Shown here piece after piece: positions 26,353 through 36,309 of a stretch of 64,000 nt of DNA (its first letter is position 1; each line of letters opens with the position of its first letter). Under the pieces are notes generated by a model, which saw only the letters and a list, made by a program, of their open reading frames with translations, did not search any database and had not been told where the DNA came from. The stretch is from Sphingomonas sp. (lineage in GTDB: Bacteria > Pseudomonadota > Alphaproteobacteria > Sphingomonadales > Sphingomonadaceae): NCBI GenBank assembly GCA_013001055.1, contig JABDNH010000019.1:62001-126000 (forward strand), given 5' to 3'. The translations under genes were made by a program, and so were the position numbers.

Positions 26353-27614
26353 CGATTGTCGCCCTGTCGTCAGGGCGGCTTCCCGCAGCAATCGCGATTC
26401 TACGGCTAAGCGGACCCGAGGCGCACGCAGCGGCCACATCCATTGCTGGGGCGCTGCCCTCGCCGCGCCAGGCAAGCCTGCGCAATCTTCGCCACCCGCA
26501 CACGGCGGAGTTGATCGATCGCGGCCTGGTATTGTGGTTTCCCGGCCCGAAGAGCGCGACCGGCGAAGATCTCGTCGAGTTTCACTGCCATGGCAGCCGC
26601 GCCGTTGTCGAAGCGATGCTCGAGGCGCTGACAGCATGTCCGGGAGTCCGATTGGCCGAGCCCGGCGAATTCACGCGTCAGTCGCTTCGTAACGGCATCA
26701 TGGACCTGACCGAAGCCGAGGGGCTCGGCGATCTGTTGGAAGCCGAAACAGAAGGACAGCGCAAGGCAGCCCTGTCGTTGCTGCAAGGCGGGTTGCACGA
26801 TCGTCTCGATGCCTTGCGCGAAAGGCTCATCAATTTATCGGCCATGGCCGAGGCCGGCATCGACTATGTCGGTGATGAAGATGAAACGAGCGGGCATGAA
26901 GCAGCCATTGGCACCGAGCTTGACGCCGCGCGTGAAGCGGTGCGCCGCTTGCTCGAATTGCCCGAACGACGCCCGCTGCGGGATGGGATCCGGGTTGTGT
27001 TGGCGGGCCCTCCAAATGTTGGAAAGTCAAGCCTTCTCAATGCTTTACTAGGTAATGAGCGCGCGCTCGTAAGTGCCGAAGCGGGCACCACCCGGGATGT
27101 TGTCGAAGCACCCGTACAGATTGATGGCACGGCCTATATCCTGATCGATACCGCGGGTTTGCGCGACACCGATGGCGCGGTCGAGAAAATGGGAATTGAA
27201 CGCGCGGGGGGCGAAATCGAGCGGTCTGACATTTTACTATGGCTCGGCGCGCCCGAGGATGCTCCCAGCCACCCTTGCCTCATCAAGGTGGCGGCAAAAA
27301 CTGATATTATCGAATCGCATGGGCACTATGATATTGCTGTGTCGGCAAAGACGGGCGACGGCATTGCAGAGCTGATCGAACATATCCGGTTAAAGTCAAA
27401 TAGGTTGCTGCCGGCCGCCGACGGGCTCTCGCTTTCTCGACATCATGTTGCCGCTTTACAGGAGATCGAAAAGCAGCTGGTGTCGGAAAGTGACCCCGTC
27501 ATTTTTGCTGAAAAGTTGCGAGCGGCGCGTCATGCCCTCGACTCCCTGTTGGGCGCACATGGACTGGAAGATGTGCTCGATCGCATTTTTGCGCGCTTCT
27601 GTCTCGGAAAATGA
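26349..27614 (+). CDS. mnmE: tRNA modification GTPase MnmE
   Basis: 421 residues, slightly short for the family (around 430-455). With MnmG it installs carboxymethylaminomethyl groups at U34 of certain tRNAs. The formyl-THF binding N-domain (FHCHGSRAVVEAMLEAL), helical domain (EAGIDYVGDEDE), inserted G domain with GPPNVGKSS (G1), EAGTTRDVVE (G2), DTAGLRD (G3), and the C-terminal FCLGK (catalytic Cys) are present. The G4 motif NKxD is reduced to a weak form (VAAKTD). A perfect parS site begins one base after its stop. Confidence 0.96.
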   Translation: MTIVALSSGRLPAAIAILRLSGPEAHAAATSIAGALPSPRQASLRNLRHPHTAELIDRGLVLWFPGPKSATGEDLVEFHCHGSRAVVEAMLEALTACPGVRLAEPGEFTRQSLRNGIMDLTEAEGLGDLLEAETEGQRKAALSLLQGGLHDRLDALRERLINLSAMAEAGIDYVGDEDETSGHEAAIGTELDAAREAVRRLLELPERRPLRDGIRVVLAGPPNVGKSSLLNALLGNERALVSAEAGTTRDVVEAPVQIDGTAYILIDTAGLRDTDGAVEKMGIERAGGEIERSDILLWLGAPEDAPSHPCLIKVAAKTDIIESHGHYDIAVSAKTGDGIAELIEHIRLKSNRLLPAADGLSLSRHHVAALQEIEKQLVSESDPVIFAEKLRAARHALDSLLGAHGLEDVLDRIFARFCLGK

Positions 27615-27630
27615 TGTTTCACGTGAAACA
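27615..27630. promoter_or_regulatory. parS centromere site 1
   Basis: TGTTTCACGTGAAACA, a perfect 16-base palindrome identical to the consensus parS bound by ParB. It lies directly after the mnmE stop, about 2.5 kb upstream of parA and about 5 kb from the proposed origin. Confidence 0.95.
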
Positions 27631-27657
27631 GTTGATGACTTCTGATAAGTCGCGCTC

Positions 27658-29457
27658 ATGTTCGACGTACTTGTAATCGGGGCTGGGCATGCCGGAGTGG
27701 AGGCTGCAGCGGCAGCGGCACAGCGCGGTGCAAAAACAGGCTTGCTCAGTTTTTCCAAGGCCAATGCCGGGCAGATGTCATGCAATCCTTCGATCGGGGG
27801 TGTTGGCAAGGGCCATCTCGTTCGCGAACTTGACGTGTTCGAGGGGCTTTTAGCGAAAACGTCCGATCAAGCGGCAATTCACTACAGGATGCTCAATCGA
27901 AGCAAGGGACCGGCGGTTCAAGGGCCGCGCATCCAGGCGGATCGGTCACTTTTTCAAACAGCCACCCAAGCTGCCCTTCAACAACTTCCGATCGAATGGC
28001 TCATCGACGAGGCGTTGGAACTCGACATTGAGGGTGACACGGTCGTTGGTGTCATAACGGGCACTGGCTCTCGTATAGCCGCGCGTAGCGTCGTAGTGGC
28101 GACCGGCACATTCCTCGGTGGCAAGATCTTTCGCGGCCATGACCGCGTCGAGGGCGGCCGCGTCGAAGAAAAAGCGGCCACGCGGCTGGGCGAACAGTTC
28201 GCCGATCTCGGGCTGGCACATGGCCGTTTGAAAACAGGCACTCCGCCGCGGTTGGATGGGCGTACCATCGATTGGGCCTCGCTCACACCGCAGCCGACAG
28301 ACGGGCAAAACTGGCGATTTTCAGCCTTTTCTCGTAGCGCTCGACGGCCTCAACTCGATTGCGCCATTACACGAACAAATCCGCGGACCCATGAGGTAAT
28401 CGGCAACCATGCTGATCGCTCACCGCTGTACGCGGGTTCGATCGATGGTCGGGGACCGCGATACTGTCCGTCGATCGAAGACAAGGTAAAGCGTTTTTCG
28501 GATCGTGAGGGCCACCAGATCTTTCTCGAGCCTGAAGGCCTGACTACCAGGCTCGTATACCCTGCAGGCATCTCTACGTCGCTGCCCCTCGACGCACAGC
28601 AGGAGATGATGGCCACCATAAGGGGGTTGGAGTCGGTCGAGATCGTGCAGCCAGGCTATGCCGTAGAATACGTATTCGCTGATCCGCGGCGATTGGATTC
28701 GCGTCTTTGCCTCAAGGATATCGACGGATTGTTCATGGCGGGGCAGATCAATGGCACCACAGGATATGAGGAGGCCGCAGCGCAAGGGCTAGTTGCTGGC
28801 ATCAACGCAGCTGCCCATGCTGCCGGCAAAGACCCAACGCTTTTTGGTCGGCAAACGAGCTACATTGGGGTGATGATCGATGATTTGATCGTGCACGGCG
28901 TGAATGAGCCCTATCGTATGATGACCGCCCGGGCAGAATATCGTCTGCATCTGCGTGCAGATAATGCGATTGCCCGGCTTGGCGTCCAAGCCAAAGCGTC
29001 GGGTGTAAGCGCGGCGCATGCAACAGCTATCGATCGCTACATGGAGCGCAAGGCAGCTTACATGACCTCTTTCGAAGAGAAGGTTGATGCGAAGGAATTG
29101 GGCCTTCAGGGCGGGCAGAAATCGCTTAAAGAATGGATTTCCCGGCCGGAAGCAGTGACGGCAGTGCGTGACCGGTTCGGAGATGATGACGCGGCAGCGG
29201 AGGCAATCTCCGATATTCTGTACGCACCTTATCTGGAGCGCCAAGAGCGCGAGTGGAACACCATGCAGAAGGACGCTTCAATCACGGTGCCGGCTGATTT
29301 CGATTATACGGCCGTTGCCGGGCTCTCCACAGAAATGATCGAACGGATCAGTGCTGTTCGGCCGGATAATCTCGATCAGGCTTCCCGTATCCCGGGGATC
29401 ACGCCCGCGGCGCTTAGTGCGCTACATTTTGCCCTTTCCAGGCGCGATGCAGCCTGA
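27658..29457 (+). CDS. mnmG: tRNA uridine-5-carboxymethylaminomethyl modification enzyme MnmG
   Basis: 599 residues. FAD enzyme partner of MnmE. FAD motif VIGAGHAGVEAAAAAAQRGAKTGL at the N-terminus, the NPSIGGVGKGHLVRE block, RSKGPAVQGPRIQADR, CPSIEDK, and the C-terminal RADNAIARL (here LRADNAIARLG) are all visible. Somewhat shorter than E. coli MnmG (629) through the C-terminal part. The final 11 bases overlap rsmG in another frame. Confidence 0.97.
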   Translation: MFDVLVIGAGHAGVEAAAAAAQRGAKTGLLSFSKANAGQMSCNPSIGGVGKGHLVRELDVFEGLLAKTSDQAAIHYRMLNRSKGPAVQGPRIQADRSLFQTATQAALQQLPIEWLIDEALELDIEGDTVVGVITGTGSRIAARSVVVATGTFLGGKIFRGHDRVEGGRVEEKAATRLGEQFADLGLAHGRLKTGTPPRLDGRTIDWASLTPQPTDGQNWRFSAFSRSARRPQLDCAITRTNPRTHEVIGNHADRSPLYAGSIDGRGPRYCPSIEDKVKRFSDREGHQIFLEPEGLTTRLVYPAGISTSLPLDAQQEMMATIRGLESVEIVQPGYAVEYVFADPRRLDSRLCLKDIDGLFMAGQINGTTGYEEAAAQGLVAGINAAAHAAGKDPTLFGRQTSYIGVMIDDLIVHGVNEPYRMMTARAEYRLHLRADNAIARLGVQAKASGVSAAHATAIDRYMERKAAYMTSFEEKVDAKELGLQGGQKSLKEWISRPEAVTAVRDRFGDDDAAAEAISDILYAPYLERQEREWNTMQKDASITVPADFDYTAVAGLSTEMIERISAVRPDNLDQASRIPGITPAALSALHFALSRRDAA

Positions 29458-30082
29458 TCGCATAGCGAGCGTTGCGGGAGTCCATGTTTCACGTGAAACA
29501 TGGCTCAAGGTCGAGCGCTATATCGAGCTACTTATAGAGGAAAACCAACACCAGAATCTGATTGCGAAGAGTACCGAGCAAGAGGTTTTCGAGCGGCACA
29601 TAGTCGATAGTGCGCAGCTATTGCCGACGGCAAACACCTCCGATGCAAGCTGGGTCGATATAGGGACCGGACCTGGTCTTCCAGGTATAGTCTTGGCCAT
29701 TCTTGATCCATCCTCGACCTTCACTCTGGTCGAGCCCCGACCATTGCGAGTGCGGTTTCTGGAAAAAGTCGTCTTAGATTTGCGACTCGAAGACCGCGTG
29801 ACGCTATACGAAGGCAAGGCAAGCGAACTCGATGGCTCGTTTCGGGTCATCACAGGTCGAGCGGTAGCCAATCTCGCTAAATTCCTCAGGATGTCCAAGC
29901 ATCTATCCACAGAAAAAACGGTTTGGGTGCTGCCCAAAGGAAAAAAAGCGATGGATGAACTGGAAGAGGCGCGCTGCTTCTGGCACTTTGACTGTTCGAC
30001 CGTAGAGAGTGTGACCGATGGTCGCGCCTCGATCGTATGTATCAAACGCGTGCGATCGAAATCGAGGGGAGGGATGCGATGA
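29447..30082 (+). CDS. rsmG: 16S rRNA (guanine527-N7)-methyltransferase
   Basis: 211 residues from the ATG at 29447, inside the mnmG end. The N-terminal VSRETWLKVERYIELLIEENQHQNLIAKST region, the SAM-binding DIGTGPGLPGIVLAI and the VEPRPLRVRFLEKVV block are family motifs. The usual RAVANL catalytic segment appears as TGRAVANLAKFL. Codons for HVSRET contain a perfect parS site (29485-29500), so this coding segment doubles as a ParB-binding site. The stop overlaps the parA start (ATGA). Confidence 0.95.
   Translation: MQPDRIASVAGVHVSRETWLKVERYIELLIEENQHQNLIAKSTEQEVFERHIVDSAQLLPTANTSDASWVDIGTGPGLPGIVLAILDPSSTFTLVEPRPLRVRFLEKVVLDLRLEDRVTLYEGKASELDGSFRVITGRAVANLAKFLRMSKHLSTEKTVWVLPKGKKAMDELEEARCFWHFDCSTVESVTDGRASIVCIKRVRSKSRGGMR
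29485..29500. promoter_or_regulatory. parS centromere site 2, inside rsmG
   Basis: TGTTTCACGTGAAACA within rsmG codons, part of a 22-base perfect palindrome at 29482-29503. Together with site 1 it lies 1870 bases apart, both near the parAB genes. Confidence 0.93.
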
Positions 30083-30861
30083 TCCGGATTGCGGTGGCGA
30101 ACCAAAAGGGTGGGGTCGGCAAGACCACGACGGCAATCAACCTGGCAACGGCGCTTGCGGCAATCGGCTGGAAAGTGCTGCTGATTGATATCGACCCGCA
30201 GGGAAATGCCTCGACCGGTTTGGGTGTCAGCTCGCAGGACAGGGGCGCCTCCAGCTATGACGTGCTGTTAGGCGAGAAATCAATTGAAGAGGCTGCGATA
30301 GAGACGCGCGTGCCGCGCTTGGATCTGTTGCCTGCGACCGTTGACCTTTCGGGTGCCGAGGTCGAGCTCGTCGCGCTGGAAGAGCGGACGCACCGGCTAG
30401 AGAACGCGCTCAATGAGGCCACACCAGGACGCTGGGACCTTGTTCTGATGGACTGCCCGCCTTCACTCGGACTGCTGACCGTCAACGCGCTGGTCGCGGC
30501 ACGTCAGTTGCTCATACCGCTTCAATGCGAGTTTTTTGCGCTTGAAGGGCTCAGCCAGCTGCTTCAAACGGTCGAGCGCGTCCGTTCGGGCTTCAATCCG
30601 GATCTTTCGATCCTGGGGGTGGCCCTGACGATGTACGATCGGCGCAACAATCTGTCTGGACAGGTCGCAGACGACGTCCGGGCATGTCTTGGCACCACCG
30701 TGTTCGAGACCGTGGTGCCGCGCAACGTGCGTCTCTCTGAGGCGCCAAGCCACGGAATTCCTGCTTTGGTATATGATTTGAAGTGCCCAGGATCAGAAGC
30801 CTATCTCCAACTGGCGCGTGAGTTGCTGCAGCGGCTACCGAAGCCGGCGGAGGCTGCCTGA
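30079..30861 (+). CDS. parA: Chromosome-partitioning ATPase ParA
   Basis: 260 residues from the ATG at 30079, overlapping the rsmG stop. Deviant Walker A KGGVGKTTT near residues 10-18 (with the signature first Lys), DIDPQGNASTGLG as the switch I region, MDCPPSLGLLTVNAL as Walker B, and the DVRACLG-EAPSHGIPA C-terminal part. It drives directional movement of ParB-parS complexes after replication. It directly follows rsmG and precedes parB with one-base overlap, as in Caulobacter (gidA-gidB-parA-parB). Confidence 0.97.
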   Translation: MIRIAVANQKGGVGKTTTAINLATALAAIGWKVLLIDIDPQGNASTGLGVSSQDRGASSYDVLLGEKSIEEAAIETRVPRLDLLPATVDLSGAEVELVALEERTHRLENALNEATPGRWDLVLMDCPPSLGLLTVNALVAARQLLIPLQCEFFALEGLSQLLQTVERVRSGFNPDLSILGVALTMYDRRNNLSGQVADDVRACLGTTVFETVVPRNVRLSEAPSHGIPALVYDLKCPGSEAYLQLARELLQRLPKPAEAA

Positions 30862-31736
30862 TGAAGAAACCGACAGGTCTCGGCCGCGGATTGTCGGCTC
30901 TCCTTGACGACGCCGATCAACGCGTCGGAAAGAAGCCCGTTGGCACCGGCGCTTCGGTCGAACGGCTATCGATTAGCAGTATCAAGCCCAATCCGAGCCA
31001 GCCGCGGCGCCAATTCGACGATGGCGCGCTCGACGAGCTAGCCGCCTCGATTACCGAAAAAGGCGTCTTGCAACCCATCCTGGTGCGGCCCGTCGACGGT
31101 GGTTACCAGATTATTGCAGGCGAACGCCGATGGCGGGCGGCGCAAAAGGCGCAACTCCACGAAATTCCGGCGATAATTCAATCATTTGATGACGAAGCGG
31201 TCGCTGAAATCGCGCTGATTGAGAATATCCAGCGCGAAGATCTCAATGCGATAGAGGAGGCGCGCGGATATAAGGCGCTGGCGGATAATTATGGTCATGA
31301 TCAGGCTACGATAGGTAAGCTGGTAGGCAAGTCGCGTTCGCATATTGCCAACATGATTCGCCTGCTCGATTTGCCAGGCGATGTCGCAAGCATGCTAATG
31401 CGAGGCGATATCAGCATGGGCCATGCTCGCGCAGTGCTGACGGCCGAAGACCCGGTAGGTCTCGCCAAGGCGATTGTCGCTCAAGGCTTGAGTGTCCGCG
31501 ATGCCGAAGTCCGTGCCAAGAATGGTAAAGCCACCAAGTCAAAGGGCAAGGAGGGTGCAAAGGCGACGCATCCGGTAGATGCAGACCTCAAGGCGCTTGA
31601 ATCGCAACTGGGTGATATGCTCGGGCTAAAGGTCAGGATCGTGCATGGCAAAACGGGCGGAAAGGTTCAATTGGCCTACCGCACGCTCGACCAGCTCGAC
31701 ATGGTGTGCCAGCGCCTTTCGGGCGAGCCGATCTAA
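30861..31736 (+). CDS. parB: Chromosome-partitioning protein ParB
   Basis: 291 residues, CTP-dependent DNA clamp. Motifs: GLGRGLSALLDD at the N-terminus (ParA-interacting), NPSQPRRQFDD and GYQIIAGERRWRAAQKA (the GERRxRA CTP motif), ENIQREDLNAIEEARGYKALADNYG, the helix-turn-helix QATIGKLVGKSRSHIANMIRLLDLP, and the C-terminal dimerisation part. Its two cognate parS sites are present in the window. It converges on holA with a four-base overlap. Confidence 0.97.
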   Translation: MKKPTGLGRGLSALLDDADQRVGKKPVGTGASVERLSISSIKPNPSQPRRQFDDGALDELAASITEKGVLQPILVRPVDGGYQIIAGERRWRAAQKAQLHEIPAIIQSFDDEAVAEIALIENIQREDLNAIEEARGYKALADNYGHDQATIGKLVGKSRSHIANMIRLLDLPGDVASMLMRGDISMGHARAVLTAEDPVGLAKAIVAQGLSVRDAEVRAKNGKATKSKGKEGAKATHPVDADLKALESQLGDMLGLKVRIVHGKTGGKVQLAYRTLDQLDMVCQRLSGEPI

Positions 31737-32740
31737 CGACGGCCGGCGCGCGCTACGGCCAGCATTTCTTCGGCAAGCTCGGCACGCGCGGGCCCTTTTC
31801 CAAAAATGAGCTGTTGTTCGAGCGTCGCGATCCGCTCGGCCAGGCGCGCCAATCGATCTGCCGGCCAGCGATGAAGCAGCTTCTGGACAAGTGGTTTATC
31901 TTTCCAGAACAGGGCCTTACCCATCGACGTCATGACACCAGACGCGCTCTCGCCGGCCGCAATCCGGGCGGCCATCGGCGCGATCTGCATGATCCTGCGC
32001 TGCATGGCGCGGATGACGGGAATCGCTTCGGTGCCGCTCCTCGAAATCGACGCCAAGCTCGTTTCCAACGCTTCGATATCGCCCGTCATGGCGGCGTCGC
32101 CGAGCGCAAAGAACCGGTCTTCGCTCAGCGCCGCACCGATCTTGTCGACGGCCTCGTGGGTGAGCGGCACGGGATTTTGCTCAGATGCGCCGAGGAAGAG
32201 CGCGTATTTGGCGAGCTCTTGGGCAGCAACGGCGCGGTTTGATCCAGTTGTGGCGGCAATGCGTGCCGTGACGCCGGGATCGGGGCGCAAATTTTCCGAA
32301 GCTGCCATCGCGTCGATCAGATCATCGAGTGCCCTGCCTTCGGGCGCGTACGAGGCATGCACAAGCGTGTCTGGATGAGCCTCGACCGCCTTCAACAACT
32401 TTCCATTGCGACGTAGTCCGCCGGCAATAGCGACCACCGGATGCTCTCCGGCAGGGGCTTCGAGCAACGCCAGCACCGCATCTGCAATTTCGTCGCCGCA
32501 CGGCTCGACCCAGATGAGTTGCCGGTCACCGAACATGCTGATCGCTGCAGCGTCGTCGGCCAGGCGGGCTGGATCGCTCTTCAGCGCGGCCCCTTCGACG
32601 GGTGACTTTTGGGCAGCGATCTTTTGCAGCAACTGGTCGGCCAGACTGCGCGATCCCGCTTCATCGGGGCCGTAGAAAAGGTAAAAGCGTATATTGGCCT
32701 CGCCAAGCTGGCGCGCGGGATTGCGCTTGTCCGCAATCAC
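31733..32740 (-). CDS. holA: DNA polymerase III delta subunit
   Basis: 335 residues from a GTG start (GTGA overlap with lptE). Delta is the clamp-loader subunit that opens the beta ring. NIRFYLFYGPDEAGSRSLADQLL at the N-terminus, the DRQLIWVEPCGDE strand, and the C-terminal IWKDKPLVQKLLHRW-like region (FWKDKPLVQKLLHRWPADRLARLAERIATLEQQLIFG) are typical of HolA. Position after lptE and leuS matches many alphaproteobacterial genomes. Confidence 0.93.
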   Translation of the reverse strand: MIADKRNPARQLGEANIRFYLFYGPDEAGSRSLADQLLQKIAAQKSPVEGAALKSDPARLADDAAAISMFGDRQLIWVEPCGDEIADAVLALLEAPAGEHPVVAIAGGLRRNGKLLKAVEAHPDTLVHASYAPEGRALDDLIDAMAASENLRPDPGVTARIAATTGSNRAVAAQELAKYALFLGASEQNPVPLTHEAVDKIGAALSEDRFFALGDAAMTGDIEALETSLASISRSGTEAIPVIRAMQRRIMQIAPMAARIAAGESASGVMTSMGKALFWKDKPLVQKLLHRWPADRLARLAERIATLEQQLIFGKGPARAELAEEMLAVARAGRR

Positions 32741-33222
32741 TGGCCAGACCGGCTGAGATAAAGCGCGATGCGCGCGACCATGTCGTCGGCGACTTCCTGG
32801 GCCAGGCGTTCGGACGCCGTTTGTTCGGCGGCAACGGTAGCATATTCGGAGCTGGTGATATCGATCCCCGCATCGAAGCCGGCCGTAGCATCAAGAACAG
32901 TTTCGCCGCTGGACAGGTCGACGAGCTGGTAGCGGGCGCGCAACGTCCGCCGTTCTCGCGTCGCCGCGGCATCGCCGCGAATACCGAAGCGCGTAATGTC
33001 ATCGTCGATCACGATGTCGAGGCGATAAAGCGGTGCTTCGTCACTGCTTCCAAGACGGTCCACCAAAGCATTGCGCAACAGCCAGCCCGAGCGTTCATCG
33101 ATCGCCGAGACGGCAACGCGCGATAATTCTGCGCGGCTGACGGCTCCTTCGCTTGTCCCGTAGAGCGGCCGGAGCCCGCAGGCCGCCAGCATCAAGACTA
33201 GGGGGAGCATCATCCACTTCAT
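32737..33222 (-). CDS. lptE: LPS-assembly lipoprotein LptE
   Basis: 161 residues with a lipobox LAAC at about residue 15 (signal [16 protein letters not shown]). The family pattern RPLYGT follows immediately, then [15 protein letters not shown] and YRLDIVI. LptE plugs the LptD barrel in the outer membrane. The gene lies between leuS and holA, the classical leuS-lptE-holA cluster, coupled by ATGA to leuS. Alphaproteobacterial LptE is poorly conserved, so identification rests on the lipobox, motif and context. Confidence 0.9.
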   Translation of the reverse strand: MKWMMLPLVLMLAACGLRPLYGTSEGAVSRAELSRVAVSAIDERSGWLLRNALVDRLGSSDEAPLYRLDIVIDDDITRFGIRGDAAATRERRTLRARYQLVDLSSGETVLDATAGFDAGIDITSSEYATVAAEQTASERLAQEVADDMVARIALYLSRSGQ

Positions 33223-35729
33223 GCGACGATATTAACCAGCCTGTCGGGCACCACGATGACCTTGCGCGGCGGATTGCCATCCAGCTGCGTCTGGATCTTG
33301 TCGAGGGCAAGCGCCATGGCCTCGGCCTCATCCTTCGGGAGGCCGCGTGCGACCTGTATCTTGTCGCGCAGCTTTCCATTGACTTGCACCACCATCGTGA
33401 CCTCGTCGTCGACGAGCATTTTAGGATCGTGTGCGGGCCACGCCGCATCGGCGACAAATCCTTCGCCGCCGCGCGCTGCCGCTGCCTCTTCGGCGAGATG
33501 CGGCGCCATCGGGGCGATAAGCTTGATAAGCGTGTCGATCGCTTCGTCCCGGCTCGCCGAAGTGCCGGCCTTCTCGAGCGTGTTCGTCAGTTCATAGACT
33601 GCCGCGACGGCCTTGTTGAATTGCAGCCCTTCGATGGCTTCGGTGACGGCCGCGATTGTGCGGTGCATCTTCTGAAGGACCGCCTTGTCTTCGCCCTTGC
33701 CATTTTCGGCATGGGCCAGGCGCCAGACCCGCTGCACGAAGCGTCCCGCGCCTTCAATGCCGCCTTCGGACCATTCCAGATCGCGTTCGGGCGGGCTGTC
33801 GGACAGCATGAACCAGCGCACAGCGTCGGCCCCATATTTGTCGAGTATCGGCGTCGGATCAACAACATTCCTCTTCGATTTGGACATCTTTTCGACGCGG
33901 CCTTTGGAAACCAACTCGCCATTGTCGATACGCGTCCAGTCGTCGCCCGACTTGGTGATCTCGTCCGGAGACAACCAGCTGCCGTCAGCGGCCTGATACG
34001 TTTCGTGAGTCACCATACCCTGCGTGAAAAGGCCCGCGAAAGGTTCGGCAATGTCGATCTTGCCGATATGCTGCAGCGCGCGAGTGATGAAGCGAGCGTA
34101 GAGCAGGTGCAAAATGGCATGTTCGACGCCGCCAATATATTGCCCGACCGGCAACCATTTCTCGGCTTCGGCCTTTTCGAACGCCTTGTCCTTGGGTCGG
34201 CTGGCAAAGCGGATGAAGTACCAGCTCGAATCGACAAAGGTGTCGAGTGTGTCGGTTTCGCGCCGGGCGGGCGAACCGCACTTGGGGCAATCGACCTTCC
34301 CCCATGTCGGGTGGCGGTCGAGCGGGTTGCCGGGAATGTCGAAGCTAACATCATCGGGCAGCACGATCGGCAACTGGTCGCGCGGCACCGGCACGGCGCC
34401 GCAAGCATCGCAGTGGATAATGGGAATCGGCGTGCCCCAGTAGCGCTGGCGGCTGACGCCCCAGTCGCGCAGGCGAAAGACCGTCTGACCTTCGCCCCAA
34501 TTGTCTGCCTCGGCGCGCTTGATCACCTCGGCCTTGGCCGCTTCGGTGGCCATGCCGTCGAGGAAACGCGAATTGACCGCTACGCCCGGATCGGTATCTG
34601 CCTCGCCTTCGATCGGCGCATCGGCGTCGTCTGTCGAGCCCGCCACCACGCGGTTGATCGGTAGGCTGTATTTGGTTGCAAATTCGAAGTCGCGCTGGTC
34701 ATGGCCAGGCACACCAAAAACTGCGCCGGTGCCGTAATCCATGAGCACGAAGTTCGCGATATACACCGGAAGGTGCCAGCCGGAATCGAATGGATGCACA
34801 GCCTTGAGGCCGGTATCGTAGCCCTGCTTCTCGGCGGTCTCGATGTCGGCTGCGCTGGTCCCGCCGGCCTTGCACTTGTCGATAAAGGCCTGTGCGTCGG
34901 CATCGCCGGCTGCCACCGCTTGGGCCAATGGGTGATCGGCTGCCACGGCGATAAAGCTCGACCCGAAGATCGTGTCGGGTCGTGTGGTGAATACTTCGAC
35001 GTCAGAATGGTCGCCTATGCGCTCGGCCAGAGCGAACTTGAATTGCAGCCCGACGCTCTTCCCGATCCAGTTCTCCTGCATCAAACGCACCTTGTCAGGC
35101 CACTTGTCGAGGCGGTCGAGACCGTCCAGCAATTCGTCCGCGAACTGGGTAATCTTGAGGAACCACTGGCTCAGTTTCTTACGTTCGACCTCGGCGCCCG
35201 AACGCCAGCCCTTGCCGTCGATAACCTGTTCGTTGGCGAGCACGGTCATGTCGACCGGGTCCCAATTGACCTCGCTCTCCTTGCGGAAGACGAGCCCGGC
35301 GTCGAGCAGGTCGAGGAAGATCGCCTGCTCGTGCCCATAATAATCGGGGTCGCAGGTGGCGAGTTCGCGGCTCCAGTCGAAGGCGAAGCCGATGCCTTTC
35401 AGCTGGTCGCGCATGGTGCGGATATTATTCCACGTCCATTCGCCTGGATGCACCTTGCGCTCCATCGCGGCATTTTCCGCCGGCATGCCGAAAGCATCCC
35501 ACCCCATCGGATGGAGCACTTCGCAGCCCGTCATCCGGCGATAACGCGCGAGCACGTCGCCCATCGTGTAATTGCGGACATGGCCCATGTGGATGCGCCC
35601 CGATGGATAGGGAAACATTTCGAGCACATAGGCCTTGGGCTTGTCGCTATCGGAATCCGCCTCGAACAGCCGCGCCTCTTCCCAGCGCTGCTGCCAATGC
35701 CGATCGGCTTTTCCCGGATCGAAGCGCAT
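33219..35729 (-). CDS. leuS: Leucine--tRNA ligase
   Basis: 836 residues from the ATG at 35729, overlapping the DUF3576 stop (TAATG). Class I synthetase: HMGHVRNY (HIGH motif) near residue 50, a CP1 editing domain (about 230-410), the zinc/insert region [15 protein letters not shown] and [30 protein letters not shown] in [13 protein letters not shown], and the anticodon-binding C-terminal domain ending in [12 protein letters not shown]. First gene of the leuS-lptE-holA cluster. Full length for the alphaproteobacterial type. Confidence 0.97.
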   Translation of the reverse strand: MRFDPGKADRHWQQRWEEARLFEADSDSDKPKAYVLEMFPYPSGRIHMGHVRNYTMGDVLARYRRMTGCEVLHPMGWDAFGMPAENAAMERKVHPGEWTWNNIRTMRDQLKGIGFAFDWSRELATCDPDYYGHEQAIFLDLLDAGLVFRKESEVNWDPVDMTVLANEQVIDGKGWRSGAEVERKKLSQWFLKITQFADELLDGLDRLDKWPDKVRLMQENWIGKSVGLQFKFALAERIGDHSDVEVFTTRPDTIFGSSFIAVAADHPLAQAVAAGDADAQAFIDKCKAGGTSAADIETAEKQGYDTGLKAVHPFDSGWHLPVYIANFVLMDYGTGAVFGVPGHDQRDFEFATKYSLPINRVVAGSTDDADAPIEGEADTDPGVAVNSRFLDGMATEAAKAEVIKRAEADNWGEGQTVFRLRDWGVSRQRYWGTPIPIIHCDACGAVPVPRDQLPIVLPDDVSFDIPGNPLDRHPTWGKVDCPKCGSPARRETDTLDTFVDSSWYFIRFASRPKDKAFEKAEAEKWLPVGQYIGGVEHAILHLLYARFITRALQHIGKIDIAEPFAGLFTQGMVTHETYQAADGSWLSPDEITKSGDDWTRIDNGELVSKGRVEKMSKSKRNVVDPTPILDKYGADAVRWFMLSDSPPERDLEWSEGGIEGAGRFVQRVWRLAHAENGKGEDKAVLQKMHRTIAAVTEAIEGLQFNKAVAAVYELTNTLEKAGTSASRDEAIDTLIKLIAPMAPHLAEEAAAARGGEGFVADAAWPAHDPKMLVDDEVTMVVQVNGKLRDKIQVARGLPKDEAEAMALALDKIQTQLDGNPPRKVIVVPDRLVNIVA

Positions 35730-36169
35730 TAGCTGGGAGCGACGGTCGCGCGGCGAATATCGCGTGCGCGCACCAGGATGATATCTTCGAGCTTCTGCAC
35801 GGTGGCAGCACTTACCGGCGCACTGACCCAACTGCCGGCTTGGTTGACCTCGCGCACCGCGTTGACGCGCACGGCGTCGGCACGAAGTTGCGCATCGAGG
35901 ATCGACACAGTGAGCTTGACGCGCTCGCCCGGTGCGTTGGGCGAGCTATACCAATCGGTGACGATCACGCCGCCCGCCGAATCGGCGGTCAGCAGCGGGG
36001 CGAACGAAACGGTGTCGATCGCGGCGCGCCATAGATAGGTATTCACGCCGATCTGGTTGGTCACCGCCGGTGCCATCCCGACCGGTGCGACATTGTTCGA
36101 CTGGCAAGCGCCGAGCGACAAGCCTGTAGAGGCAATCAACAGGGCGGTACGTGCAAGGGTCGGGCGCAT
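35729..36169 (-). CDS. DUF3576 family lipoprotein
   Basis: 146 residues from the ATG at 36169 with GAGAGA upstream. The signal peptide ends in a lipobox-like LGAC (residue ~22), so it is probably an outer-membrane or periplasmic lipoprotein. The DUF3576 block [28 protein letters not shown] and the end with [15 protein letters not shown] are visible. It precedes leuS in many alphaproteobacteria. Function unknown. Confidence 0.88.
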   Translation of the reverse strand: MRPTLARTALLIASTGLSLGACQSNNVAPVGMAPAVTNQIGVNTYLWRAAIDTVSFAPLLTADSAGGVIVTDWYSSPNAPGERVKLTVSILDAQLRADAVRVNAVREVNQAGSWVSAPVSAATVQKLEDIILVRARDIRRATVAPS

Positions 36170-36309
36170 AGAATCTCTCTTTAGAAAAACTGGTTTCGCC
36201 AAGAGGGTTAGACGGCCAAATCGCTCCTGCCAAGTCGGCAAGTCGCACCAGCGCGTTGTCCCATCGTGTGACGAGTCCGCCACAGGGGAGCACGGAATCG
36301 TGGAGCTAC

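Noticed and set aside
27291-27306. Non-functional MnmE because the G4 motif is unusual
   Set aside because: G1-G3 and the C-terminal FCLGK are intact, and G4 is frequently degenerate; the gene is probably functional.
33153-34664. Long open frame antisense to leuS (about 500 codons)
   Set aside because: A GC-rich mirror of a strongly conserved gene; no family pattern and no ribosome site.
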